A stretch of 64,000 nt of DNA from Symsagittifera roscoffensis (GCF_963678635.1 NC_087066.1:7221954-7285953), one strand, 5' to 3'; positions 39,660-53,063 are shown, counted from the first letter of the stretch. Numbers and translations are program-made. The notes: a model not told the origin generated them from the sequence alone.

Positions 39660-42600
39660 GCTCAGTCAACCGACGCTGTACAGCAACTTTCTCCTTCGGG
39701 TAACGCCTATGGAACAAGTCAGCCGATCGCAATCACTGGTTCTCCTAATCCGAAACAAAAAGGCGTCCAGTTTGCACAGCCTGGCTTTTCTTTGAATACA
39801 GCTCGTCTAAACTTGGAAAATGCTGCCGCTCATTCAGCGCCAAACAACACTGTTAACTATGGATCACTGGACAGCAGGCGTTACACCAAAATTGGCCATA
39901 AAGTGCCATTACAGTCCATTCCACAGCAATCCCAAATCAGTCCATCTCTCCCACCGTCTTTGTTCAATAATATACAACTTGCTGGCTCATATCAAAGCTC
40001 AGAGGTCTGTCTTTTTATTTTTGTCTTTTAGTTTTGAGTCGATGAACGTAGTGAAGGCTCTTATATATGTCTTGATGATTTTTTTTTTTGCTTTTTTCTG
40101 GTTTACTTTTCGCGGTTTGACTTAAGTTCAGTTCATTTCTTTTGTTTAAAGGAAGGCAAACTTCTATGTCAAACTGCAAAAGTGTAAAGGTCACAAAAAA
40201 CGTGATCGACTTCTAATTTCGTAAATGGAAATTAATTATCAGATTTCCCAGCAAAAGAAACTTCATCTTTTGTTCCAGCTTTCTCAAATAGGGTTAATTT
40301 TATCAAAAAGGGTCAAACATAAATTGCTCTAGAAATTCGAAGAGCTCTGAGGGCATAAATTTGTCCTTTAAATTTCGCAAGTTGAAGTTTTTTCAAAAAA
40401 TAAGTCAGTTTTGTTTCTGTTTCGATAAGTTAACTGAATATTTTCGTACTCTATGTTCTTTCTTAACTTATTAAATGACGGTGTTTTTCAAAAAGTGAGA
40501 GATGGTGTTTTTGTAGGATAATGACTCGCTTTTTGCGGACTCCGATTGCATGGAAGATGGTGGCAATGCAACTGCGACGCCAGAAGTGGACGATGACGAA
40601 GATACCCTGGACCGCATTAACCCAACAATTGACTTATCACAGGTTTGACTCTACTTAAGACATTTTGAAAAGAAAAATATCTGGATAGTTCAAGTTTCCC
40701 CTATTTCAGTACCCCCAGTTCCAGCTAATCGAAATTGGTGATGGTTCAGGACAGATTATATCTAGCCCTAATTTCAATAACAGCTCGAACTCGACAATTC
40801 CGTTTTCCACCTCTTGTCCGGAGAATCTGGCAAGAAATCGAGCTGAGTTAGCTGAAATCAGTCCGGGTCCAGGTAAAAAAAGTTTATTTTCTGATTTTGG
40901 ACCCAAATAATCTAGGTTAAAAGTTGAACTAGAATGCTTCCTAATAGTTCATACGATGTGATTCATGTTAATTGATTTCAGTAGCAGAAAAAGATAAAGA
41001 CCGGATTAAGAAAGACAATCATAACAAAGGTTTGTGTCTTCACTCACTTCAAAAAACATGTTTTGAGAGCACAATTTGTCAAATTGAGTTTGATTTTCAA
41101 GTTGAGAGACGTCGCAGATATCACATCAACGATCGCATCCAGGAATTAGGATTGTTATTGCCCCGAAAAGAGTAAGCAGACTTGCATAAACACTTGCATA
41201 AAACATGAAATGGTCCATGTGAACAATCTTCTCCCCTGAATTGACCAAGTGAACAATCGCCTCCCAACAATCTCCCCCCCCCCCCCTAAAATTAAAGGGC
41301 AAATTCAAACAGTAAGGCCTGCAAGTGCTATGCTCATATCTGATAGGCTGAAAAGTATTACGTTTAACCAAGTGAACGATCTCTTCATTGATTTGACTAA
41401 GGGGGAAATTGTCCACTTGGTCCCATGAAATTAGTGTGACAGAAAGCTTCTCTTAGTCATGAATCCTATTTTGTCATTTTGGGTACGGAGACAAGGATGG
41501 AGAAAATTGACACCTTTGCATAAGAAGGAAGGTTTTTGGTTAATACGGAAAATTTATTCGATAGTAATTTATGCGAGAGTACAATGATTTTTAAAGCTTA
41601 CAGCTCTGCCGCTAAATATTTTTCCTCCAAAAATGAAGATGATGTTTGAATGAATTATGACCATGTGGTGAAATACACTAGAATGACTAGTGTTGGTGGT
41701 AGGGAGATGAAGATCAACAAGGGCAACATCCTGAAGAGTGCCTGTGAGTACGTGCGGGAAGCTAGACAGCTAGAGGAGGAGTACAAGTTGATGGGATCCA
41801 AACTCCAAGACTTCGACAAGGTCGCACAGTGCCTCCTCAGCCGAATCAATGTGAGTAGAAACATAGAGAGTTATACTTTCAAGGTAATTTACGTTGAATA
41901 TGATTTTTTTTTCTCCAATTTTCTAATGGATTATTTTTTAAAAACTTCTATGTAATCGCTTAGGAACTGGAGTGTAATTGTCAAAGAGCAGGAGTCTCCT
42001 ATCCAAAGCCCTCTTCAGACCAGGAAATATCAATGCAAGCGGTCGCCTCCGGACGGCTCTTTGGAGGCTTGTCAGTCATCAACAACGGACAGCTTCTTAA
42101 CTCCCTTTCTAATAACCAACCTCAAACTGCCAGCAGCACACCTCCGTTGCCCATTTCCCCACGTTCGAACTCGTCAAATGCGTTCGAAAAATCAGCTTCT
42201 CAGGGGCCTTATTTGAGTCCCCTGGTAGCCGCGAAAAGTCCATCGATGTCAAGGATCCCGACGGTAACAGGTCCCCGAGGCACTACAGATCAAGCAGCTT
42301 CAGATACTAATTCTGAACTTGTCAACTTGCTGAGCACCCAAACTAGCAATGGGCCATCTCTATTACCCTCCTACTTTCACCCTCAGTCTTCGTCCCAGTC
42401 TACCCATTGTTTCAACCAATCAGATCACAAGTTGAGAAATGTTCCATCTATCGTCATGACCCCATCAAGACAACACTCTTCGCATGTGCCGGTAAGAGCA
42501 GTAGTTCCTCAGAACATGCGAATATCAACGGGAAGTCACTCTGTTAGAATATCAGGAAATCATTCGAATGTAAAATCAGAGCCACTGACACCGGCTCCAG

Positions 42601-43097
42601 CTACGAGCGAGTTCTGTCAAGGTCAAGAAAGGCAGCATTCAGAAGCAGGGAAGTCTTCGGTATCTCCGGAAAACTCAAGAAACCAGCAACGTGCTCCGTT
42701 CAAACATTCCACTGGTCGGGCAATGACAAAATCTTGCCCTGATCAGCTACCTTCGCCCCTAGTGGATGTCAAACCAACTAACTTAGGAGTTTCGAATTGT
42801 CTTAGCGAAGAGTTGTCAGCGGAGGAAATAAATTTGTGCAACGTAGTGATGGATCTGGACTTCTCTCCAGATGTTCCAAGCGCACCTTTGGCCTTCGACC
42901 CAAATGAGATAGTTCAAACTGCAAGTAACAATGGATCGCAAAGTTTCATGGACCTGCATGAGGGCAGAAATTACAGGAATAATTGCTTGCCAGATGTGTC
43001 CCAGAATTCGCTCGGATGCAATCCAAATGTACCTATCAGTAGTGCCATGGACGACCAGCAATTTGATTTCGATATGTCAATGGCCGCAAACTATTAG
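39660..43097 (+). CDS. Mitf-like: MITF/TFEB-family bHLH transcription factor, seven exons
   Basis: Exons by splice-site reading: 39660-40004, 40517-40642, 40710-40872, 40982-41029, 41102-41171, 41703-41850 and 41964-43097. All introns are GT-AG and phases agree through all joins. The basic region and helix 1 come from exons 4-5: IKKDNHNK then VERRRRYHINDRIQELGLLLP. Helix 2 is in exon 6: MKINKGNILKSACEYVREAR, followed by LLSRINELE. KKDNHNxxERRRRxxINDRIxELG is diagnostic of MITF/TFEB/TFE3. The family binds E-box/M-box (CLEAR) DNA as dimers in the nucleus and controls lysosomal and differentiation genes. Exons 1-3 encode an Asn/Ser/Gln-rich N-terminus with an acidic patch (EVDDDEDTLD); the last exon is Ser/Pro-rich. 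The leucine zipper looks weak. 5' exons are not located. The exon 6 acceptor (41701-41702) has a poor pyrimidine tract. Confidence 0.88.
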
Positions 43098-44392
43098 AAA
43101 AATAGAGGGTAATATTTGTCCAAGTAGTGGAAGTAATGTATGCTCAAGTTCAAAAATCAAAAGCATCCAACAAAAATAATCGAAATTTTTGCGAGCTTGC
43201 TGTAAGCTGTTCTGTAAAATGATCAATTGGTGTAAGGATATAGTCTCTTAAGCGACTTTTCACTCCCTGATTGTTTTTGGAAGCATGGAAAAACAGCATT
43301 TTGGCTTTTGAACTCGTTAGGAAGATTTAGTCAATATTTACTGGTGAATATTAAACTGAACTTGCTCCCCTGTTTTACAGTCTGATTATGGTTGTGCTCT
43401 TAGAGCACGATGTGATTAATAATTTTAAATTGTGTAGTGCCTTATCGATATAGATGATTAGATATAATTACATATTGTTTTATGGTTGTACTGTGCATTG
43501 AACAGAGTTCACCACATAACCCGAACTTAATCAAAGTTTTGCCAGACATGTTCTTGTGTCTATTACAAAACAAGTAGTTGTTTTCGAAGGAGAACTCTGT
43601 TCAATTCCTGATTTGAACAAGATATATTTTCCAGGTAGTGTCTGTAGAATCTGATTATCGATTAGATCATAATCTGAGCAGAATCATGATATTAATTCGA
43701 AACTTTAACATGCGGATCTGTTTATTTGTAAAAGGAGCTATAATTGAGTGAATCGCAATTTATTGGATAGACATTTGAATGAATCGATTGATTTTAAAAA
43801 CTTGTTTGAAAAAAAAACTGTAAATTTAAACAAAATGCAAAACTTATATTGGAATATTACAATGCAATGTCGATCCGATCAATAGCAGCAGATTTAGGTT
43901 TATTGTAACTTTGACAGTTTCGTTGAACCCTTATGCTCCACTAACTTGATTGTTGCATACTTAGATAGATTATTTGCGTAGCTTAGTTAGATGTTAGTTA
44001 GGGTTAGTTAGATTACTGATATAGTACATATTCGCTTATTGTTCTAATTCGCAGAAAGGACAATTCACACTTTCACCACATGTTTTTAAGTATAAAAGAG
44101 CGAAGTGATTTTCACTTATATAGGTCTTGATATTTTTTCAGGAAGTCTTATAACTTGTTCACGCTCAAATTTACTACGTTCAAGAATCGAAAGTGAATAA
44201 GCAAGCAGGAAAAAATTCAATAGTTTCTGGTGCAAGAAATTTGTCACAACTCATGAACCATTTGCAGAATTCAAGGAGTGTTCGTTGACCAAAACAAAAT
44301 AGTTTGTTACTTGTTTTTCCCAAACAATTGATTTTGGATGCTGCACTAAATCTAGAAAAATATAATAACAGCGACGCAGCGAGTGAAACAAT

Positions 44393-44394
<2 letters not shown>

Positions 44395-44423
<29 letters not shown>
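44395..44423. repeat. (GT)n microsatellite
   Basis: About 14 uninterrupted GT dinucleotides. Confidence 0.98.
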
Positions 44424-45674
44424 CCGACGGTACTTCAAGTTGATTCGGAAATATGACTTTTATTATTGTTGAATGCTCTCATTTTTTTCTGGTTCTCGTT
44501 CAGATTCGGTAATAGCCAAACTAACCAAAAAAATGTTTTTCCCCTCATTTTTGTTGTCGAAACTTGCACTTGCACAGCAACTACTACTATCCTTACCCTA
44601 TTTTGTCTTTTGATTTCTTTTCTGCAAGTGACGCGAAGGCAGAAAAGACGTGATAGACTTCCAGATTAAAAAAAGGATTTAAACAAAAGGTTTTCCAGAA
44701 TTCTAAAAACTTTTGAAATCCAATTAGCTCTAAAACTATGTTCATTATTTACTGAAATCAAAAATATTGGAATTTTTATAAAACCAGCGTTTTTGAGTGA
44801 ATTGACACTTCCCTTACTTAATGTTTGGTATGTGTTTTCTTTGCAAGGTGTTCTTATTCTTTTCTGGCATTTCATTGGATTGATTTGTGATTGTTCTTCC
44901 CAGTTTGAGGGCTTGATTTGTTTCAAGTGCTTGACTTAGATAGACAATGTGCCTGTCCAATTTCAAAAATAAAATGAAAAGAGGGTATAACTTGTTTTTA
45001 GTAATTTCAATTTCATGAAGTTTTGATTGTTTTCCATATTTTGTTTTTATCCTATCGATATCTCGTTTGAAAATTCTATCGCTTAAATGCAGTCTAATCG
45101 TTAAAAAAGCAGAAAATTTTTTGAAATGTCAAATGTAGTTTTTATGCATGAGGAGAAAGGATATGCAAAAAGACTGCTCGTATCAGGGCAAAGGCCTGAC
45201 TGTTCGGACTGCCCTTTAACTAGTTCCGAACAGTTTTCGTTGAACTAAATATTGACTAACTTCGAATTTCAGGCTGGTAACATCAAATTTTAAGTGTTAA
45301 AGTTAGGGTCATGTATGGAATTAAAACGACCAATTAGCTTGTCTCATTTCAATTTGAACAATTTTGAAGTAAAAAAACGAGCAGATCCGGTCGACAAACC
45401 TCATGTTTATATGCTGGTGTGCACACCCGGATAGGTACACGCAGTACCAGGGATCAATCCTCCAAATGAGCAAACACTCGTTTAAAAATTGGTCTGAATC
45501 AAAAAACACCCAAGCATATATTTTCCTCTTTTTTTTTCGGACCAACAAGGTTTCTTCAGATATTCCAACAAATGAGACCAGGCGACAACCGTCTACATCA
45601 AAATATTTTATTGCAACAGCAAGGAAGGAATGTGTATTTTTTCCCATTTCAGTGCATTGCAAGTAAACGGATTA

Positions 45675-46221
45675 TTCGTTCCAACTTTCGAACAAAAAAT
45701 GGAATTTTTATGCTCGGTTCGATTTTTTTGTTCAGTCAGTTTTCGACTTTTTAACTAATCAACTTGATGGCAATTTTTTATACCCTCTAAAGGATATTGT
45801 TATCCGGAGCTCAAATATTTGACAAATACCTGTGGTCAATTTTTGTGAAGTTGTTTGGATTTGAAAATTGCTAGTTTGGCCAATTTGGGATAATTAACGC
45901 GAGATATTTTGCGTTCTTAAATCGCGTTTAATCATAATTGAAATGAGGCAAACCATTCAGTTTTATTATTGTTCCGACTTTCGATACGAAAGTAACGGAA
46001 TATTTGTGCTCGGGGTGCGGTTTTTTTCTTCAGACAAATTTCGACTTTTTAACTAGCCATTTTTGACGGAATTTTTTTGATATCATTCAAAAGGTATTGT
46101 TGTCCTGAGCTTAAATTTGAAAAGATATTTCACCTGTGATCATTTTTCGTAAAGTTATGAGGGTTTAAAGATTGCCATTTTGGCCATTTTGACCAATTTG
46201 GGACAATTAACGCGCAATATA
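45675..46221. repeat. Diverged ~300-bp tandem pair
   Basis: Both halves contain, in order, GTTC(C/G)..CTTTCGA, GTGCTCGG/ATGCTCGG, TTTCGACTTTTTAACTA, GGTATTGTT/GATATTGTT, GAGCT(C/T)AAAT, and CCAATTTGGGA(T/C)AATTAACGCG. They have diverged substantially. No coding potential. Confidence 0.7.
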
Positions 46222-48269
46222 ATTCGCGCTATTAACGCGTAAGCGAGATTTAATCCGTCTTATAAATCGTTCCAAATTGGTTGAACGAAGCTTATTTGCC
46301 CTAATTGATTTGTTACAAGGAACAAAATCTATCTTTTTGTACTTTATATGGCGTGTGGGGGGATGATTTTCAAAAAAAATTTTAAATTTTAGAAAAAAAA
46401 ATTTCATTATTTTATTTCATTTAAGTTTTTTTATCTATTACTGCTGCTCAATAAACCTTAAAAGGCAATCGGAACATTCAGGGCTTCGCACTGATACGAG
46501 CAGTCTTGTTAGTATTAGTACATAGTTTGGTCAATTTTGCGTAAAAAAATTGGCCTTTAAATGCACTCGCAATATTAAGGGTTTTGCACTGATATACGAA
46601 CGGTCTTGTTCTGGCGTTATTCGATAAGCATTTATTCGATAATGTTCACTGGATAGATTAAAAATACCTCCAACTGCGTTTTCCAAATGTTTGCATAAAT
46701 CATTTGATCAATAAAAAAGCAAACATCCCAAAAAACGTACCAATGTTTTTCAATACTTTGAAAACAGTTGACACCGTAAAATTCAATAAAGAATGCTTTC
46801 TAGTCATCAAAGCTTTTTTCATTCCCATTCCAGTCACATTTTGATTCAACATGGAATCAAAAGCAATGCAAAACTTAAGATGACAAAAAAGAGTCGCGGA
46901 AGCCGTTAATTTCATGTTAAATTTGAATCATAAATTCGCGTCTTGTTTTCCACACGATGAAATAATTAGCATGCAATTTTTCGTTTTTTTTTTAAATTTA
47001 ATTTCGAATTTAGCTGCAACAAGCATAGCGACAAGTACGAGCTGATATAAAACCGATTGAAGTTGAATGAAAACACCAATTGAACAGTTAACAGCTCTTG
47101 CATTTATCCAGACATCTTGAACATCAATGTGATGAAATAAAAAGTACACGATATTGAATTCTGTTTTCGTCTAAACCGTCACTTAAAGAATGAGCAAAGA
47201 GAAGCCAGGATCATCCAAGATCATATTTTCTGATTGTCTCAGCTAACACGTATTTTAAGACCGTTGTGAACATGCCTAAATTCTCTTCAATGACACGAGT
47301 ACTTCTACCAGAAAGGGAGCTTTATTGGATGCCTAGGTTGATCAAAGATTTTGTGATACCAAAGCGAGCTTCTGACAGACATGGCAATGAACCGAAATTT
47401 CTCGGCCCGGTGGCTAATAAACGGCTAAAACATGGTTCATAAGGAAAATACGTAATTTATAAGCAAAGCGAAATCTTATCATCATAGTAACATATCACAA
47501 AACATCATAAAGTCACATTTAGTTTATAAATTACAGTTCATTGCTATGAGTGGTACATGGAAAGTACATATAAAGTATGACATAACAAATAACAGAACAT
47601 ATGAAGGTTTTTTAACTGCTGAGTTCAGTAGTAAAGGCCGGCTCTGTTGGACATCGAAAGCACCTCGACGTCTTCCACGTTAGCCGGCTGGAGGTTGGCG
47701 GGTCGCTCAGATACCGCGAGACTAATTCTGAATAGTGTTTCTTAGACTGACGGGAACTTGCATGTATCTCTATCATCCCGCCGGATAATGGCAAACATCC
47801 TACGTATTATATTATGATTTATACTGGTCGTATGATCTTCATAGTTGTGGTGCACATAGGTAAAAGTAATGGCCTTTAGAAGAAAAGTTAATTGTTTACC
47901 AAACTGTTGTTTTACGTTACGTGATTCTGTTTGTCAATACATCCGTATTAAGGAATATAAATTGCTCATAAACTGGTGTATGACAATATCCATACCTTTT
48001 CGCGCGACAATTCCAGAAGTGCAGCACATCGACATCTGTGGCCTAAAATTAAAAACTTGTATTCAAGTATTTAGTAGTCTAAAAAAACAATCAGCCCATT
48101 GCGGCCCATTGACCCATTTTGAGGCTGCGGTTCGGCCAATGGGCGACCCGGCTAATTGCCATATCTGGCTTCTGGTTACTCTAAAGAGGGCGTTTTTTCG
48201 TAGCTCGTGATTCTAGGCCAGTCGAAAGAAAAAAAACAGTTTTGACTCCTGAGGTTTACAGAAGTTGAC

Positions 48270-48460
48270 TGACAATGGCAATACTTTTTGGGTGATTAAG
48301 ATTCCAATTTCAAATCGTAGTTTAGTTGTTTCTTTTTTTTTTAAATGATTTCTTTTGATTATTGAGTTTTGAGTCTTTTTTACTAATTTGGCGGCATATT
48401 CATGTCGAAAATGTGGCAAAATTAGGTTCGGCAATGAATAAAGTTCAAATGTTATAGACA
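48270..48460 (-). repeat. BEL/Pao 3' LTR
   Basis: On the + strand it reads TGACAATGGCAATAC... to ...GTTATAGACA. In the sense orientation it starts TGTCTATAAC and ends TTGTCA. It is 191 bp. Confidence 0.93.
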
Positions 48461-48576
48461 TAGCCGGGCCCATTTGCAGGTTGCAAATTAGAAAATTGTT
48501 CGTTGAAGCTGATGGTACGTCGTCGTTGATTGTAATGGTCATCTAGTTGTTAGCTGTCGTTGATCATGTTGGTCAT

Positions 48577-49542
48577 CTAGTTGTTACTGTGGTCCAATAC
48601 TCGCGAGAGTTTGACTGCTGGTCGGTGTAGAATCCCGCTGCTAGTTTTAATTTCGCAGGAGCGAACGATTCCGTCTGCACCTGGGAAAGTACGAAGTACC
48701 CGTCCCAGGGGCCAAAGACCTCGAGGCGTTAGGTCTTCCAGTATCCATACAAGGTCTCCTTGCTGAAGATTTTCCACTTGCTTTGTCCATTTCGTTCGGG
48801 TCGTCAAGGTTGGCAAGTAGTCTTTGAGGTATCTGTTCCAGAACTGTTGACTCAAGGCTTGAGCTTGTTTCCAAGTTTTCTTGTCCGTTGTGTGGCGAGG
48901 GAGAAACAATCCGGGAGGCAAATTATTTGTTGGTCGTCCTAGTAGAAGGTGATTGGGTGTAAGGGGCTCGTCGTCGGTTGGGTCTGATGAGACGTGGGTT
49001 AGCGGGCGAGAATTCATCATAGCTTCAACCTCGCACGTGAAGGTTGACAGAGTTTCGTCGTCCAGTGCCCGTGTTCCAATGACTTTGTAGAAGGCAATCT
49101 TAAATGTTTTTATGAGGCGTTCCCATGATCCACCAAAATGAGGAGCTGCAGGTGGGTTGAATTTCCAGGTTATTCCAAGTAATTGGCATTGATTGTTGAA
49201 GTCGTTGCTGTGTTGAATCTCAGAAAGGCTTTCCTGTAATTCCTTGTCAGCTGCAACGAAGGCTTTTCCGTTGTCAGAGAAGATGATCCTGGGTTTACCG
49301 CGTCTAGCGATGAAACGGCGTATGGCTTGTAGAGTTGAGTTTGTGTCAATTTGCTGGCATATTTCTGAATGAACTGCTCGCGTGACGAGGCAGGTGAAGA
49401 AGAGAACGTATTGCTTACTGTACTCGTCGTTGTTCCGCGTGGCAAAGGGTCCAAAGAAGTCAATTCCTGTTGAGTAGAAGGGGTAACTGTTTTCCGATAA
49501 AGGGAGTCGTTGTAGGGGTAGATCTGCCATCAGAGGCTTCAC
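48577..49542 (-). pseudogene. BEL/Pao integrase core and C-terminal domain (321 codons)
   Basis: GIDFFGPFATR holds the first catalytic Asp. IIFSDNGKAF holds the second. The Glu is in HFGGSWERL. TPNHLLLGRP and a DUF5641-like end (GDLVWILEDLTPRGLWPLGRV) follow. The frame ends ~116 bases before the 3' LTR. It is the C-terminal part of one Pol polyprotein; its ATG is internal. Confidence 0.93.
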
Positions 49543-49560
49543 TGGTTCCTGTCGAAGGCG

Positions 49561-50727
49561 TCAGCAAGGTATGCATTGTCGAATAGTTTTCTTCAGATGC
49601 TTGCGTGATCTTATGATCCAAAAGTCCTGCTGAAGAATGCTTCGGGTGTGTTCCATTCCACAATGGGAATTTATTTCGTGTGTTTGCTTCATGAAGAGTT
49701 GTATTGGGTAGTTTTCTGCGTTCAGAATGACTGGATGTCGACTGCAAAGTAGAAACGGGGCTTTCTGTAGTCGTCCTTTGGCACGTAAGTATCCGTGATC
49801 GTCGATGAAGGGGCAAAGAGTTTGCAGAGGGCTGCGGGGTGGAATGTCAGATTTCTTTGTCAGGCATGCTATTTCCTTGGGGAATGATTGATTCTGTGAG
49901 TGTTTATTGATCCATGCGAATCCTAAGGTGAGGTGTTGAAGTGAGAGGCTCTGGCGTGTCTTCCTTTTGATGTTTTCTGCGAAGAGAAGAACATATGAAG
50001 TAACTCTGAGTGCTCTTGTCCAAGTGCTAAATCGGTTGAAGTCGATTACTGATGTTGGCGGTTGTGGGTCGTTGTCTGTCAGATGAATATCGGCTGTAGG
50101 TTGTGTTGGCGGTGGCGGGTGATTAGGCCAATCTGATGATGGTCTTAACAAGAAGTCTGGTCCTTTGCTCCATCGTGAATCGGTAGTCATGTCACATGCT
50201 TTGTAACCACGTGTTCCGTCGTCTGCAGGGTTGTCTTTGCTGGGCACGTATCTCCAGTCCAGTGGAGATGTTGAGTCCATGATGAAATTCAGGCGGTTGG
50301 CAATGAAGATCCGGCGTCGTTGATTCGGCGAGTTTATCCAATGAAGAACTGTTGTACTATCTGTCCATAGTGTCGTACTGTCGATTCGTATGTCATGTTG
50401 TTCTTTGATGAAACGAGACAGTTTAGCTCCGTTAGTGGCGGCTTGAAGCTCGAGATTTGGAATTGTCATTCTGCTGATGGGTGCTACTCGGGCTTTTCCA
50501 ATGACGAACTTGAGTTCCGTTGTGTCGTCGTCGTATCTGATTCTGAGGTAAGCAACTGATGCTAAGGCAAGTTCGGAGGCGTCGCTGAATACATGGAGTT
50601 GGGTTTCCAGTATCTTCGTTTCTGGTTTGAAGTAAGTCCGGGGCAGGCAGATGTCGTTGAATTGGCTTCGCTGTCTATCCAATCGTTGAGGTCTGTTAAG
50701 TGCTCCATGTTTAGAGGTTTGTCCCAT
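49561..50727 (-). pseudogene. BEL/Pao RNase H and integrase zinc domain (388 codons)
   Basis: HVFSDASELALASVAYL opens the RNase H. LWTDSTTVLHWI and DNPADDGTRG continue it. HPVILNAENYP, HEINSHCGMEHT and CIPC make up the HHCC zinc domain. The TGA at 49563-49561 directly after CIPC most likely derives from an Arg CGA. The frame then continues as integrase. Confidence 0.92.
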
Positions 50728-51632
50728 TGAGGTCCATTACTCCAGGCAAGTTGAAGTGATTGTCGTAGTCGAATTGTCAGTGGAATCGTAATTCCAAGCG
50801 GGTCAAAGATTGGAGAACCAAACTTCAATAGTTTGCGCTGCGTTAAGTCCTTCTTGTCAATGGCGTGAAACTTCTTTGCTTCCACAAGAAAGACGTCCGT
50901 GTCTGGTTTCCATTTCACTCCAAGAACTCTTTCGAGGGGTCGTTCCTTCTTGGTGAGGCTGTCGCTGTTTTCCAAGTGGTTCTCGTTAACTGTTGTGAGG
51001 AATTGTTGAGAGTTTGAGGTCCATTTTGTGAGGTTAAAACCTCCAAGGCTGAACATCTTTTGAAGGTCGTTCATTAACTGGGTCGCTTCCGTCGGTGTTG
51101 AAACGGCTTTGTATAGGTCGTCTATGTATATGTTGCGTTTTGTGATTTGCTCCAAGGCTGGATACTTGTCGGCATTGTCCTTCGCACATTGTCGAGTTGC
51201 GTAGCAGGCAACACATGGTGAGTCGGTAGCTCCGAAGATGTGGCGGGTGTATTGGAAGGTTGCGGGTTGGCCCGTGTTGTCCTTCCACAGAAATCGCAAA
51301 TACGGCTGGTCCTCTGGGCTCACGAAGACCTGCATGAACATTGCTTCTATGTCGGCAGAAATAGCGATTTGGTCCTCGCGAAATCGCATAACGATTCCAG
51401 TAAGGTTTGTGAGGAGGTCTGGTCCAGTTAGTAGGTTGCTGTTGAGTGATACTCCTTTGTAGATGCTCGATGCATTAAGGACTCGGCGTACCTTGCCAGG
51501 TTTATTGATGTTTGTCACTGGATGATGAGGAAGTTGCCATTTTCCTGTTGAGTCTTCATGGGAATCATCAACTTTGACTATGAAACCTTTCTGCAAGTCG
51601 GTGTCGATGGTCTCCTGATATTTCTGTGCCAT
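50562..51632 (-). pseudogene. BEL/Pao reverse transcriptase and A17-like region (356 codons)
   Basis: HHPVTNINKPGKVRRVLNAS and AISADIEAMFMQVFV are RT palm motifs. NIYIDDLYKAV carries the catalytic YxDD. LTQRKLLKFGSPIFDPLG is the hallmark after RT in Pao elements. The frame breaks near 50600-50720 and continues one frame away as the RNase H ORF. Confidence 0.92.
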
Positions 51633-53063
51633 CTAGGTGTTTCTCTTTAGTCGTTGGAGAAGGCTGTCGAGCTGCTTCTTGGCAAGCCATCTATTGTTTG
51701 GCAGTTGTTGTCCACGTTTCCAAAGCATTCCAATTTCGTAGTGTCCATTGGGCAAGCGGGTTGTTGAAGATTCCAAGATGCGGAGAGCTTCCTTGTCGTC
51801 TGTTGAGAGGCTGTGTTGGTCAGTTAAAATCCCTTCGGCGTCCATTTTCATCCATTCAGCTACGTGGCGAAACAGTGTATCGTCTGTCGTGAAGTTGATT
51901 GTGTTGATGTCGTTGGGTGTCGCTGCATTGTCTCGTCCACAGAGAGACCATCCAAGTGGCGTTTTCCATCCAATAGGCACATTTTGTTTTGAATGGATTA
52001 CTTCTGAAGGTGTCACGAGTTCGGCGAAATCGCATCCAATGATGATTCCGATTTCTTTCGACGGCAGTGTGGCTATCCGAATGTGTTGAAGTGGCTCGTT
52101 CCTTCGGCAGATGGAGTTGACGAGTTCAGGGTTGAATTGGGAAAGGTTCCAATCCATTATGACGTCGATGTCATTTAGTTGAAATGGCTGCTTTTGCTGG
52201 TTGTAGGGTCCAATCGAGATCGTCATCTTTGTAGAAGCTGTGTCTGATGATGTCAGTGCTTGGTTTAGCTGGATGGCGTCGTCCAATTGCAGATCTGGTT
52301 TGAGTTGGAGGGCGATTGATGATTTAAGCAATGTCAGTTTGCTTCCACAATCAAGCATTGCGTAGGCATGAACTCTATGTTTGCCATGAGAGATCGTTAT
52401 TGGCAGGGTCGGAATGTGGCGAGTCGATTTCCTTCTGCTTATGCTGGTGCTGCAGTTGGTGGTGTCGTCATGTTGTCTGGAGTTCCGGTTGGCTGTCTCC
52501 CTCTGTGTCGTCGAGTTGTAGGTGCTGCTGTTGTGCAGAAGTGTGTGGTGTTTCTTACTGCATCCATCCGTCCGGCAGGTTTGCGTTGATTGACAGTCGG
52601 CGAACTTGTGGGGGCTGAGGCAGTTGAAACATAGTTGTAGGTCCCTGGCATGCTGTAATCTGTCCTTTGGGTTCATTGCGATGAAGTGTTGGCATTTTCC
52701 AAGGTACTGGCAATTGCGTTTCTCCGGGCAAAAATCTCGTCGTTGATCCTTTTGTCCAGATTTATGTTGCTGCTGGCTGAGTTGCTGCTTCCGGTTGTTC
52801 TGATTGGCGCGGTGATCCGATGGTCCATGTTGGTGGGTGTGACCGTTGGATGATGATCCTTGAGTGTTGCTGCTGTTGTAGTTGTTGCTGCTGCTGCTGC
52901 TGCTGCTGTTTTTGGTGTTGTTGTTGTTGCTCGGCAAATCGCTGCATGCTTCAGCGTAGATGTTGAACCAATTGGTGAGGTCGATGAGTGATGGTTGTCT
53001 GATGTTGCATTGCAGATTGTATCTATTCCATTCTAGTCGGCAAGGGGTAGGCAGTTTTGACAA
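51633..53063 (-). pseudogene. BEL/Pao zinc fingers and aspartic protease (476 codons)
   Basis: Residues ~45-75 are an Asn/Ser homopolymer from a CTG/TTG trinucleotide repeat (52862-52935). Residues ~110-175 hold the Pao Cys/His region (FCPEKRNCQYLGKCQHF, LCFNCLSPHKFADC, CSKKHHTLLH). The protease motif is AYAMLDCGSKLTLL near residue 235. The usual DS/TG is DCG here, which may abolish activity. IIGCDFAELV and PLGWSLCGR mark the downstream DUF1758-like end. A TAG at 51635-51633 separates it from RT in the same frame, probably a mutated Gln codon. Confidence 0.88.
52862..52935. repeat. Trinucleotide (TTG/CTG)n run inside BEL Gag
   Basis: Imperfect GTTGCTGCTG... repeat, encoding Asn and Ser runs on the coding minus strand. 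Confidence 0.9.

Larger units (their letters stand above)
43098..48264. other. 3' UTR and intergenic DNA, no gene seen
   Basis: AT-rich sequence after the bHLH gene's stop. It contains a (GT)n run at 44395-44423 and a diverged tandem pair (about 45675-45908 and 45975-46221) sharing TTTCGACTTTTTAACTA and CCAATTTGGGA. The ORFs here are short and of random composition. A GC-richer patch at 47600-47790 could be a mobile-element remnant; I cannot identify it. Confidence 0.6.
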
